Assembly (NCBI GenBank): GCA_027946365.1
Contig: JAPEUQ010000014.1
Location: 868,001 to 932,000 of the forward strand
From: Kalmusia sp. IMI 367209
Lineage: Eukaryota > Ascomycota > Dothideomycetes > Pleosporales > Didymosphaeriaceae
Length of the DNA: 64,000 nt
Direction of reading: 5' to 3'
Numbering within the stretch: the first letter of the stretch is position 1; each line of letters begins with the position of its first letter. Shown piece after piece: positions 23,478 to 33,931 of the stretch. The notes beneath the pieces are model-generated. The model did no database searches. It was not told the DNA's origin and worked only from the letters and a program-made list of their open reading frames with translations. The position numbers and the translations under genes were made by a program.

Positions 23478-24878
23478 TCATCCGACGTATTCAACGTATT
23501 TGTTCCATTCGTCACTCTCTTCACCTTCTCTGAGAGCCTTAACTTCTTCTGCGTCCAAGCTAGCCACAATGTCAATGCTCCCGTCTCTTCCTTTTGGCAA
23601 CATATATGCCAGACCCTGTCCATCAGGCAAGTTTGGTCTCCTTACTATGTCCGGAAAGCCCAACCCGCTTTCTTTGCCAAAGTCCAAATCATATATACCA
23701 TGTGCGACGTGACTAGTGATCATGACATCCGTTTTCGGATTCATCGATGCTCCGTAGTTAATAGTCGACTTATCTTCGGTGGTCCTCAACATGTGAGTTA
23801 AGCTCCGGAGATGATGAGGTGTGATATCCTCGAGTAAGCTCTTGCGAAGAGCCAAAGCTAATGATGAAAGCGGTAGGGACATCAGCTCAGACAATGGGAT
23901 GCGTGTCCACACGCACGTCACTACGTGGCCAATGTAATCTTGAGGAATTGGCTTCGCGAAGAGCTTTCGTCCGTTTACGGCGCGTACCAGTCCACTTTGG
24001 ACATCTGATTCTGTCCTAATGGGGCGACTACGCACCAGGTGCTTCCAAACGAAAGCAGTCAAAAGGTCATTGGTAGAGAAAAATGGTGCGGCATAGTTGC
24101 TGTGTGAGCCTCCATTTGATGTTGAATCATTCGCAGATTTCTTCAGCTCGGAAATGCTAGATGGTGATAGGCGAAAGCAGTGCCATGGAGCATTCCCATA
24201 TTGAGGTGGCCAAGGCTGAGGAGAGAACGGGAGCATCGAAGGCATTCGGAACCACTCGAGCTTATCAACATCTTCGTCATCCGAGTTTGCTGGGAAGATC
24301 TTGTCGCGATCGGCGTTTCCCAGGGCTAGCTCATCCGGAAGAAGATCTCCACCAGCACAGAGCCTAGCAAAGTACTGGATGATTCGACTATCTGCGTTTG
24401 CATCCATGACATTATGTTGTGCGTTGAATGTGAGGAAAATGCCTCCTTGCAATAGGTTGATCTGTACTTTGAAAACAGGCATAGCTTCAGCGCTGGGGTA
24501 CATGTGTGGAAAGCCGTAGCCAGGGCTCAAGATACGCCCATCAAGCATTGACATAGGGGCATTTGCTTCCAAGATGGTAGCGTAGGATGGAAGCAGTTCT
24601 TTGCAATCCTTGATATGAAGAAATTTGTTTGGGCCTTCGTGTGGCGGATAGAGAACAACTCTGAAAGTTCCGGAGTTAGTCTGAGTGGCTCCAGTATTGA
24701 CGACTTGTCCGACGAGGTATGGAAAGTGGGATACAAGTTTGTTTGCAGCTGCGATAAGGCTGGTAATGGCTCGTTGCTGGGCGGCACCATCGGGAATGGT
24801 AAAACCCAAAGCTTTGACATTGTAAGTGTGAGTGCCTATCATTTGGCCAAAGGGTCCAAGTTCCAGCATGGCTGCCAT
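23478..24878 (-). CDS. BAHD / trichothecene 3-O-acetyltransferase-like acyltransferase
   Basis: Intronless 466 aa enzyme of the TRI101-like branch of the BAHD superfamily, which moves acyl groups from acyl-CoA to hydroxyls (or amines). The catalytic HxxxD is present as HNVMD at residues 155-159. The C-terminal structural motif appears as DFGKE at 399-403, inside DLDFGKESGLGF. In between, VRAVNGRK and YIGHVV match family spacing. These enzymes are spread widely in fungi and often detoxify or decorate small molecules; the name does not imply that trichothecenes are made here, and no terpene or polyketide synthase is nearby. A TATAAATC box lies 73-82 nt upstream, supporting the ATG at 24878. Confidence 0.85.
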   Translation of the reverse strand: MAAMLELGPFGQMIGTHTYNVKALGFTIPDGAAQQRAITSLIAAANKLVSHFPYLVGQVVNTGATQTNSGTFRVVLYPPHEGPNKFLHIKDCKELLPSYATILEANAPMSMLDGRILSPGYGFPHMYPSAEAMPVFKVQINLLQGGIFLTFNAQHNVMDANADSRIIQYFARLCAGGDLLPDELALGNADRDKIFPANSDDEDVDKLEWFRMPSMLPFSPQPWPPQYGNAPWHCFRLSPSSISELKKSANDSTSNGGSHSNYAAPFFSTNDLLTAFVWKHLVRSRPIRTESDVQSGLVRAVNGRKLFAKPIPQDYIGHVVTCVWTRIPLSELMSLPLSSLALALRKSLLEDITPHHLRSLTHMLRTTEDKSTINYGASMNPKTDVMITSHVAHGIYDLDFGKESGLGFPDIVRRPNLPDGQGLAYMLPKGRDGSIDIVASLDAEEVKALREGEESDEWNKYVEYVG

Positions 24879-25401
24879 TGTTGCAAGTGCTCGGGAGGAT
24901 GGGTGTGGCTGTAGCTGGAGTCGGACCGCTCCCAGGACATCAGGCTGTATGATTTATACCCACAAATGTCGGTCTTACTTCATGTAATCCTTGGGGCTTA
25001 TTCGCACCACGAATTAAACGCGCTGTTGTGGCACCTTCGAAAATCCCAACCAATCAGGTCGCTTGGGGCTAGACAGCGCTAACTTTATTGATCCCACCTG
25101 CTTTGATCGGTGGAGCTAAAATGTTGACGTTGCGGTGTACTATGACTGTGCTGTTCAGGATGACTCTTTGTGAATAATTACAGCCAAAGAGGCTTTACGA
25201 GCCAACACATCAAACTTACTTTTCACGCTGTAAGAATTGTACGGGGTAAACGTGGGTTTTTGTCCACAGCATGACGCAGGAAAAGAATGCTGCAAAGGTA
25301 CGGTGGTAAACTTTACATAGTATGGTATAAATGCTCTTCCGCACAAATTCGCAAGGATCGGACGTTCGGAGAATTAAGTATAGTTCTGTGGAATAACCTT
25401 T
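24879..25401. other. Intergenic, acyltransferase promoter and HET 3' flank
   Basis: 523 nt, AT-rich in its distal part. Apart from the TATA box at 24951-24960 nothing was recognised. Confidence 0.4.
24951..24960 (-). promoter_or_regulatory. TATA box of the acyltransferase gene
   Basis: On the minus strand this reads GGTATAAATC, ending about 73 nt before the ATG at 24878. That distance suits a fungal TATA promoter and argues against a longer N-terminus. Confidence 0.5.
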
Positions 25402-27561
25402 TCATCCTAAAACCAATCTTACATGCTCCTCGCTCCTTTCCCACGCCTCCGTAAATACTTTCCCACTAGCCCGCCGTTTTGCGACACCATTTTCCCACTC
25501 AATACATAACGCATAATAACATGAGTGTCGCTTGTCTCTCTTTTGTTCCTGTATCCCCGAGACGAGCTCAGATAGCTCCGTCGTCCATCCTTTTACAACC
25601 GCAACAAGCTCAACCCTTTGCTGTACCAATAATTTGTCCTCGTCCGCTTTTTGGTGAAGCCGTAGGAATCCCACAGGTAGTCCGTCAGTAGTGCATAACT
25701 CGACGCAAAGCTCAGCATCATGGAGCTTGCTGCTCGGACTGATCTGTCGCGCGATAAAATATGCTCTAGTCGTATGTGCGCAGATGTACTGCAGCTGCTC
25801 GATTGGCTCGATTGGTTCTGTAGGAGGCGGGATTGGTACTGGATAATGGAAGCGCGCATTTCCAATCTCATACTCCCCTCCCCATCTGGGGGATTCGACT
25901 CGTACCCAACCTTGGGGCACTAAGCTGTCATCCTCTCGAGCCATTGTTTTATACTGATGCCACTTGCATTTAATAGGACGCATCTGTGATGTCGGTGCGA
26001 ACGGTGATGGTAGAGCAAACCACTGTGTGATTGGGTTTACGATGCCATCCGAGGTGGGTCCATAGCACTCATCATCGCACAGGAATCGGAAGGCACCCTG
26101 CCAGCCCATCCAAGACCAGCTTGGCGGGCAATCATCTTCCGAAGATGCATTGTTTAATGTTTTCCTTCGGAACATCTCCGAGTCTGGTTCCCACACCAAA
26201 GAAACATCGAAAAACATATCTGGATGTCCGTAGTTGAGGCCCCCTAGAAAGTCTCCATGAAGATGATTTTGAATGCCCAAAAACGCTCTCAGGGTGTCCC
26301 GGTGATATCTGAAGTGCCGCGCGTTGAATCCAGATGCGACTTCTGTCAATAAGCTTGCGAGGCCAGGGCGTCGCCGTTGTTTCCAGTTTGTAAAGGGTAT
26401 ATCTGTCATGTTGTCTATCACTAGATTCGAATGCTTGTCCTCGCCCCACATAGTGGAAGGACAAACCCATCGAAGGGGGCCGTCCGTGAAGATTAGTCTC
26501 CTCTTTGCGAACACAAATTCCTGATAGGTCCAGCCACGTTCATTGTACAGTGATCCAATCTGGTCGGGTGCACGGTTCTGTTGTCCGATACGGTCCCATG
26601 TGGCACGAGGAGTATTGTACCAGGTTAATTGTTCGCCGTCCGCTATGTTCAAGACGACTTGGTCGACGTTCCTCGGTGCTGAGCTCCCATTGATCCCTCT
26701 AAGGCCGTGTCTCGCATCCTGACCGGCAAATGCCACTAGGCAGAGAGTCGATCGGGCATATATATGGTGCATAACGTTTAAATTGCTGTACAGAGAAGTG
26801 TCGTCGTCCTGAATAATGCATAGGCTATCGACCCAAAGATATCTTTCACCTAAAAATTTAGTGATCTTCATAGCATCTACAACAGTTTGAGGTATAAATT
26901 TCGACTGATCTTCAAGGGAACCTGGTTTCCTTAATTGCTCAAGAATGGCTGTAGTATTCTGTAGGCTCCCTACATTGCCCCAAGTGTAGGAGAGTGTCAA
27001 ATATCTGGCTGTTTCATTATTGTACGGCACTATGCACCATTCATTGACATCTATAAGCCAATCTGGAGATGCAATCGAGCTAGGTTGCATATATGCCCAC
27101 AATGGCTCCTCGCATCTGGATCCGTGCAAATCAAGACATGTAGCATACCAAGAACGGGGAATCAAAGGATCTATCCATTGGGAATTGATCACCTTTGACG
27201 CACCGGTGTGGCCATTTTGACCAGGCTTGGCGACTATATTGAAGGTTCTGTAGAAATTTTTCGTCTCGGGGTGGCTCTCATCAAAGAAACAGAATGCAAA
27301 GTCGTCGAAAAGATATCGTATTTCGACATTCCAGATTGCCGAGGCGTCCATCTGATCCGGTCTTCCGCTCTCCCATAGTTTTCGTATCGAGTCGGAATGT
27401 GGGCAAGGCATCTCTAGGATGTCCAACACATTTCCAAGAACCCGTTTCCCAGGGTCGACTCTGCCGTTTGATTCGTGCACAACTTTTGCAAGCTGCATTA
27501 TGTCTAAGCATATTGGACAGCTTGGCCGTGTACGCGTATCCCTCGGAAGCGGAGCAGCCAT
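25402..27561 (-). CDS. HET-domain (heterokaryon incompatibility) protein
   Basis: Intronless 719 aa protein with a heterokaryon-incompatibility domain, a TIR-like fold used in fungal self/non-self recognition and cell death. The three classic blocks are seen: YLTLSYTWG at 187-195, YLWVDSLCIIQDD near 241-253 and YNERGWTYQEFVFAKRRLIF near 345-365. A Cys-containing N-terminal segment (CPICLDI ... CPHS) precedes, a common layout for this family. The C-terminal 300 residues have no recognised NACHT, WD or ankyrin unit, so the partner-sensing part is unidentified. The gene is intact, with no stop or frameshift. HET genes multiply and diverge quickly, so this is probably an accessory copy of uncertain target. 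Confidence 0.93.
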   Translation of the reverse strand: MAAPLPRDTRTRPSCPICLDIMQLAKVVHESNGRVDPGKRVLGNVLDILEMPCPHSDSIRKLWESGRPDQMDASAIWNVEIRYLFDDFAFCFFDESHPETKNFYRTFNIVAKPGQNGHTGASKVINSQWIDPLIPRSWYATCLDLHGSRCEEPLWAYMQPSSIASPDWLIDVNEWCIVPYNNETARYLTLSYTWGNVGSLQNTTAILEQLRKPGSLEDQSKFIPQTVVDAMKITKFLGERYLWVDSLCIIQDDDTSLYSNLNVMHHIYARSTLCLVAFAGQDARHGLRGINGSSAPRNVDQVVLNIADGEQLTWYNTPRATWDRIGQQNRAPDQIGSLYNERGWTYQEFVFAKRRLIFTDGPLRWVCPSTMWGEDKHSNLVIDNMTDIPFTNWKQRRRPGLASLLTEVASGFNARHFRYHRDTLRAFLGIQNHLHGDFLGGLNYGHPDMFFDVSLVWEPDSEMFRRKTLNNASSEDDCPPSWSWMGWQGAFRFLCDDECYGPTSDGIVNPITQWFALPSPFAPTSQMRPIKCKWHQYKTMAREDDSLVPQGWVRVESPRWGGEYEIGNARFHYPVPIPPPTEPIEPIEQLQYICAHTTRAYFIARQISPSSKLHDAELCVELCTTDGLPVGFLRLHQKADEDKLLVQQRVELVAVVKGWTTELSELVSGIQEQKRDKRHSCYYALCIEWENGVAKRRASGKVFTEAWERSEEHVRLVLG

Positions 27562-29042
27562 GACAGGAACCAGCGTAGCAAAGCGTTCGTGCCCTACAGT
27601 ACTAGATCAAATGTTAGATGCACTTTCCGGACGGAGTTGCTCCAGGATACATGACACGGATTCAGACAGCCTCTTAAATGATAACTTGGCGTTGTAAGTA
27701 GCGTATGGTAGGTACGAATAAAGAGATGAACGTGAGACTGTCAGCTCTATTATGTGTGGGGTCGACTAAACTAATCAAGGCTAGCCTATAATCTTCACCA
27801 TGTGACATTTCGAGCTCGTCTCTTAGATATAGCTGAGTTTGGGAGTGCATGTGTCCGTCTCTGTCAGAGGCCGACGTCTAAAATCGAATTCCTACTGCAG
27901 CTATAATAACAAAAGTATCGCAAGCTTCATTCATTTGTACCTCGTCTGGCCTTCAAACTCATTATCGGAGATGTGGTGCTCTTCCTCCAAGCCATCTCCC
28001 AGAAGACTTTACGTTTAGAGGAGAATGGTGAAGCCAAAATGTTCCTACGGGGGGAACGGGTCTAAAAGTGCATATTTTGGACTCATGCTCTTCCGTATCT
28101 CCTCTACTTGATACCAAAGTACTTTTTTTTCGACAAATGCTGCGTTCTCTGCGCCGGTCTACAATCCTAATGTGGACACTGTGTAGCCTCTTTTCCTCTC
28201 GAGAACCTCGTTCAACACAAACATGTTCCGCAGAGCTTCTCCTCTGCATAATTCCAATTCTCAAGCACAAGCGACCAGGACTTGCTGTGCGTTCCTATCG
28301 CATATGCGAAACACAGCATTTTACCCGATACCGTTCCTCTTCTACATCCAAAACCAATCATAAGGCGTACGATATTCTTCCGCCCTCTCCTTTTCAGACA
28401 TGAACCTTTGTGTCATTTTATGTTCTCCCGCTCCTGCCGTTAAACATCACTCAGACTTCCACAGAAGAGCAATAGTTGTCGCGCTCTGCGCCTGTTCTAA
28501 TCTTAGAAATAACGTTGCAATGTTGTTCTATGCTCGCTCTACCAAGAGAGCCAGGGAAAGAAAGTATATCCCTCTGCGCCTTTGCGTTCTACACGCTAGA
28601 AGAATCATTATACCCGTTCAGTCTGATGCGGCTTATCGTTGACTAAAAAGAACGACATTGGTGTGCATGCAAGAATTTGGGTTCGCAATGGTACCTTAGG
28701 TTCTGTGCATAACATCCAATGGTGAGGAAAACAGGGAGGAGTCGGACATCCGAGAATGGAAGTTGAAAAGCTATGTGCTGAAAATACTACGAAGTTTAAT
28801 CTATTAAGCGAGGATACATGAGTGCGAGACTCGATGGAGATCCGTCCAGTCCACGCTCGCCAGTACGATGAAGACCAGCAACACCCGTGCTAAATGATAT
28901 TCACTAGCTTCATACTAGAGTTTTCAGCATCCACACAAAGATGCACAACATCAGATCACCCAGCTGGACTTTCACAAAGAATAAAATATACACTTTAACA
29001 AAAACGCTATGCACCACCCGAAACAAAAAAGAGAACTAACCC
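27562..29042. other. 1.5 kb intergenic stretch
   Basis: Between the HET start and the stop of the P4-ATPase. Short open frames on both strands are not protein-like. No repeats or RNA genes recognised. Confidence 0.4.
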
Positions 29043-32000
29043 CTACACACCTTGTACCTTCCTGTAATTCGGCGGCTTCAACGTCCGCCCAATTATCTTC
29101 GCTGCATAAGGCGGTACGAGACTAATCGCCGCAATGACCATAAACTTCCACCAAAATGTCAAACTACTTACAAATCCTAGATTGAAATACTCGCCCAGGA
29201 AAGGTACACTTCCAAAATAAATACTAGCTGTACCGAAGATGGACGCGATCATGATCCAATGCCACGTCGTGACCTCCATGCCAACCATAATGAGCTCGTT
29301 CATGACGAGCACAGTGAACGAGACAGACACCATGCGCCTGAAGATGTCGGTGGATGGGTCACCGACACCGACGAGAAGTTGCGATAGGCCTTGGATCATG
29401 GAGCCTTGGTAGATGGAGACCGCGACCCAGATGAGGAAGGATTTGGTAGAAAGTGAGCGCCCGAGTTTGAGCTCGGCGTAAAGCTCTGGGTAGAGGTTTG
29501 CGACGGATTCGTCGACGTCGCGGTCGAGCACAAGTGAGAAGACGGGCGCCATGGTGTACACTGTTGAGTAACCGACGAGAAGCCAGTCGCGGTAGAGCGC
29601 GTTGGGTTCGAAGGAGGAGAAGAGCGAGTAGACGGTTTGGCAGATAGAGATGATGAGGCCACGGTGGATGACAAATTGGGAGAGCTTGGCGCTTCGCTTG
29701 TAGGAATTTCGGCCGTGCCAGACGAGCAGCTTGACGAGGTAGCAAAATTGCTCGATGGAGAAGTCGGCCGCAAGGGAGGCTTGCTTGCCTTCTTTGCCTA
29801 CGATGCCGACACCGACATCCGCAGCTTGGATCATGGAGACATCGTTTCCGCCGTCGCCGATGCAGCATACGCGTTTCTTGGTATAATCGCGGATGAGGTA
29901 TGCAACGTCCGCTTTTTGGGTGGACGAGCAGCGGCAGGCGACAACAGCGGGGAGTTGGACGGCAATAGAGATGAACTCTTGGCGGTAGTGGGTAAGCATG
30001 AGGGCGAGGGATTCGCCATCGATGAGGAGGCAGGCGTCAGTTTTGCCACGGAGGAAGTCGAGAGAGGAGTGAGCGAGGTCTTTGCGTTTCACTATGACTT
30101 GTCAATATTCTCTATAAAAGGAATTAAAGGAGAGTTAATCTTACTCTTTGCAATAGTATGCACGTACTGCCCGCGAGCTACGAGCTTGGAGCTCACAGCA
30201 ACACAGCGTGCAGTCTCCACCTTGTCGCCTGTCAACATCCATATCTTGATGCCAGCATTGCGCAGCAGCTCTAACGATGGCTTCACATCCTTTTGTAGCT
30301 TGTCCTCAACACCAGTAACACCAAGAAGTTCTAGGTCATGCTCGAGATATTCTTTGACTACCTCTGCGACTGCGTTATCACGGTTGTGCAGTGCTAATGA
30401 CGCTTGCGCATGCTTGGATGAGAAATCCTGATACACTTGCGTTGAGAGTTTCTTGCGTCCCACCACTAGCGTTCTAAGACCTTCCCGAGCCATGTTAGCC
30501 GTCTCTTCATCAAGCCAATCGTTTGCAGCCACGATGGAGGTCATGACAGTATCAGCGCCCTTTTGGTAGAACCAGATCTCTCCGTCTTCTTCCGAGGGAG
30601 ATGTAATGGATCCGTGATAAAACTTCACGACAATGCCCATTCTCTTGCTCTCGGAAGTAAATGGAAAGACGTTTAAGATACGCACACGGACAACATTGTT
30701 ACCACTGTTGCAAGATTGAAGGGTCATTGATTCTCGATCCCGTTGTACAAGTCGGAGCCCAACCATTTCTGTCCACCGAATGATGGCAATTTCGTCGGGA
30801 GAAGATGCTTGATAGCTAGTAAGCATTTGCCCATCTTCTTCTTCCGTGATAGGGGTGACGTTATGGCAAAGAGCAAGGGCCAAAACGACATCGCGGACGC
30901 GCGAGCCGATCTCTCGTCTTGTTCGTGTTGCTGAGGTAAGGGGAGCGACATAGGTAGATGAAGGCGTCACAAATGACGGCGCTTCGCCGGCTGGAGTGGT
31001 AAAACTTTGCTGCACGTATGTTGTGACTTCGTCCATGGCTTCATTGGCATAAGATACTGTGCCGACATGAATCTTCTTCATCTCCATCTCTGTGTTCCGT
31101 CAGTAGTAGTTCGTATTGACGGCCTGAAAGCCTCACCGTTTTGGGTTAGAGTTCCTGTCTTGTCACTCAGAAGATACTCAACTCGGCCTAGATCTTCTGG
31201 AATGGTACTCGTTCGTACTACAGTCCCTGGAATGCTCTGATCGTGTTCGATGAACCAAGCATAGACTGACTTGCCCATGTCTAAATTGACACGCAATCCG
31301 ACTGGGACGATTGTAGAGAAGAGAATTAAGAATTTCATCATCGATACATACCATTGCTGACCATCGATCTCCTGGAACCGTGCAAGGGCAACAAGGAAAA
31401 ATGATAGCGAGAGCGTGAAGATGCACAAGAACTTGGTTAGAGAATTGATCTCCAGCTCTAGCAGACCAGTTTTCGACCGAGACGCCGATGTAGAGAGAGC
31501 TTGACGTGTTTGCGGTCCAGTATAGACAACTACAGCGAGAACATTGCAGCTCGAGGCGAGGACAGTGTTTGCCCATATGGTGTTGTCAATGCTGAGTGGT
31601 GAAGATTGAACTTCTTCAGCAGTAGATGACTCTGGCTCGTGGGGATCATATTGACGACGTCGTATCGGTTGAAGCTCAACTGTGCCATAGAATTCATTGA
31701 CCTTCTTGTCCGGCTTGCCTGCAACAACTCGCAACCTAGTGTACTCCCCCACGTCCAAATTTTGTGTCAGCGGAGAAGTAAGACGCAATTTCCAGTCAGT
31801 CTCCCCATCGAGTTGGTCTGTACGGATGAAGGCCTCTCCGGACGAGCCCGCAGCGGCAGCGCTTTCCTCGCTGGAAGATCCTGTGCCTGTCGGTGCTCCA
31901 GTGGGAGATCCCTCCCAAGGAATTGGAAGGGTGGTTTCTAGAGAGTAGCTTTTCAATATGACCATATCGGCGGGAACACGCTGGTCCTTCCCAAGTTTGA

Positions 32001-32988
32001 CTATATCTCCGACCTTAAGGCTCCGTGATGGCCTGGTAAGTTCCCAATAATTAGCGGTAGGGAGCCCCCTCGTCGTGGATATATGTTGCTCCTCGTCTCC
32101 AATGTCGGTAATCTGACGGGCCCTGGCCCCTCGAAGGCCGCTCCCAGCGCTGTTCTCCTCAAACTTTAGAACAGTGTATGGTTCCGAATTTGCTTCCGCA
32201 TCTCTACGCCGTCTTGCAATATCGTCAAAAGCCTTTTTTCCCAAGGTGACTGAAATGACAAACCCCAGTGGTACAACATAAGTCGAAAGGTATCCGATCC
32301 GTAAAGCGGGTATAATCTGCGATAACGCGACAAGCAAAAAGTACATGTTGATGAAAAAAGAGAACTCATTGTACAAAGTGCGCGGGAGGAAGCTCCAAGG
32401 AGTGTATTTGGCGTTGGAAACAGCGTTCGCGGCGAATCGGGCGGTCTGCGCCTGGCCGACGGCGATGGTTCGTTGGGTGGTCGGATCATGCTCTTCCTCG
32501 GCGTCCTCCTCTTCAGAAGGACCTTGTCCTAACTGTATGCCCTGTCTATTCGGACTGGAGACGGAGAGGAAGCTGGGAAGGCGTATCGTCGACTGGAAGC
32601 GGGACAAAGCGCTCGGTCTTCGCTGGTGTGTCGGCCGCTCGTGGCGCGAGGAAAGCAGTGGTGCATCATCATCGCCAGACATGCCGTAGCTACCGTCCGA
32701 GTGTCTATTGCCTGCATCATCATCGTCCATCAGTCCTCTCAAATCCTCCTCTTCAAGCTCCTGTCTCCGTCTGTTCCCCCGCAACCTGCCTACCCTCAGA
32801 TTCCTGAGCGGTATCCTTGCGCCCAGCTCATGGTAGGGCCTCCTGGGCTCCTTGGACATTCGTCGAGCCGGCGAAGGGGAAGATCGGGAGTCTGCAGCGA
32901 GCGGATCGAGTTCCTCGAGGTCGAGCTCAAGGTCGGAGTCGCCATCGTCTGGGGCATTTGGCTGGTGGTATTGGTGCGGAGCAGCCAT
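29043..32988 (-). CDS. neo1: Neo1-type P4-ATPase (phospholipid flippase)
   Basis: P4-type ATPase that moves phospholipids from the lumenal to the cytosolic leaflet of endosome/Golgi membranes. A long acidic, Ser-rich N-terminus of about 190 residues comes first, then FLPRTLYNEFSFFINMYFL. The actuator motif is DGETDWKLR (D-G-E-T), and the catalytic aspartate lies in SDKTGTLTQNEMEMKKIH. KMNVE-like and nucleotide-binding parts follow, then the hinge GDGGNDVSMIQAADVGVGI. QNEMEMKKIHVGTVSY and the C-terminal membrane block point to the Neo1/ATP9 branch, known not to need a Cdc50 subunit. Exons: 32988-31137, 31089-30145, 30097-29043; 1284 codons (1283 aa). It is divergent from Sec16. Confidence 0.95.
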
Positions 32989-33931
32989 GGCTCATAAGGG
33001 GTTGGGAGGTGTGCCAAAGCAAGCTAGAGTCGCCCTGGCTATCTTGTCGACATGCGCGATTGCGTCTGGAGCAGTTCGTAGGCCTCTAGGGGCTCGTCGG
33101 GGGGTCCGCGGGAGTGTCTGGTGTTCTTTATGGGTAGCTGCAGGCGGCCAGGTTGCACTTCCGGCGACGCGACTCGTACGCAGGTGCACACAGAACTGTT
33201 TGGTTCACGCAAAGGAAGTAGGCGACTGGAAGTGAACGAAAGACTGCAGCTGTGAAGGAGGAGGAGAATGCCAGAACAGCTGGCTTGAAGGGTGCGCGTC
33301 GTATGCCCGAGACTGATAGCGCCACAGCTGTGGCTCAGCCTGGCCCAACATGACAGTCTACACCCGAACACATGGCCTCTCCGCTACCGAGCTTTAGATT
33401 ACCTACATGCTCGCTATACCGACCATCATGCACTGCATCGTGGCCTTTCCCTAGCCTCTGTGCCCTTTTTTTTTTTTTTACTGCGAGAGCCCTTCTGTGC
33501 TGCCACGTTTCAGCTGGGGCCTTTCACTTCTGTTGTATAGGTACGTCTGGTTCTCTGACGTCGAGTCGCGGAAAGGGGAGCCTCCTTCTTGCTCCTTTCT
33601 CGGTCGCGCCTGCCGTCCCGTCACACGCATCAACTCTAGGCCCTGCCGTCGTCCCATCCGTGGCTTCACTCCACACTTCTCAATTACATTTGGGAAATAT
33701 CACTCTTAAAGAACGCGACCGACGCATTTCCCGACCCTCCATGATCGCACCGCCGAGGCCGTCAACTGCGCCGCTTTCCATTCGACCCAGCGCTGATTTA
33801 CTCGCATAGTATTTGCATATACCCCTTTTTCGTTACGCCATAATCCCCATAATGGAAGAAGATGCGCCCAACTTCTCTCGCACGCCTACGCTGGCACCTC
33901 GACGCCGCCGGCCTCGACATGGAATCCCGCG
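32989..33931. other. Divergent promoter of Neo1 and Sec16, with Sec16 5' leader
   Basis: About 0.9 kb. It includes a run of 14 T (33466-33479), CT-rich DNA, and two ATGs (33741, 33852) that are not in the Sec16 frame. ATG 33741 opens a 22-codon frame ending at 33809, which could be an upstream ORF. Confidence 0.5.
33466..33479 (+). promoter_or_regulatory. Poly(dT) tract in divergent promoter
   Basis: Fourteen consecutive T residues between the divergent Neo1 and Sec16 genes. Such tracts disfavour nucleosomes and often mark fungal promoters. Confidence 0.45.

Noticed and set aside
23478..24878. A trichothecene biosynthesis locus
   Set aside because: Only a family-level acyltransferase is present. 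No terpene synthase, P450 or cluster regulator is nearby, and such acyltransferases are common in non-producers.
29637..30431. 264-codon plus-strand frame inside the P4-ATPase
   Set aside because: Antisense shadow of the conserved ATPase hinge region.
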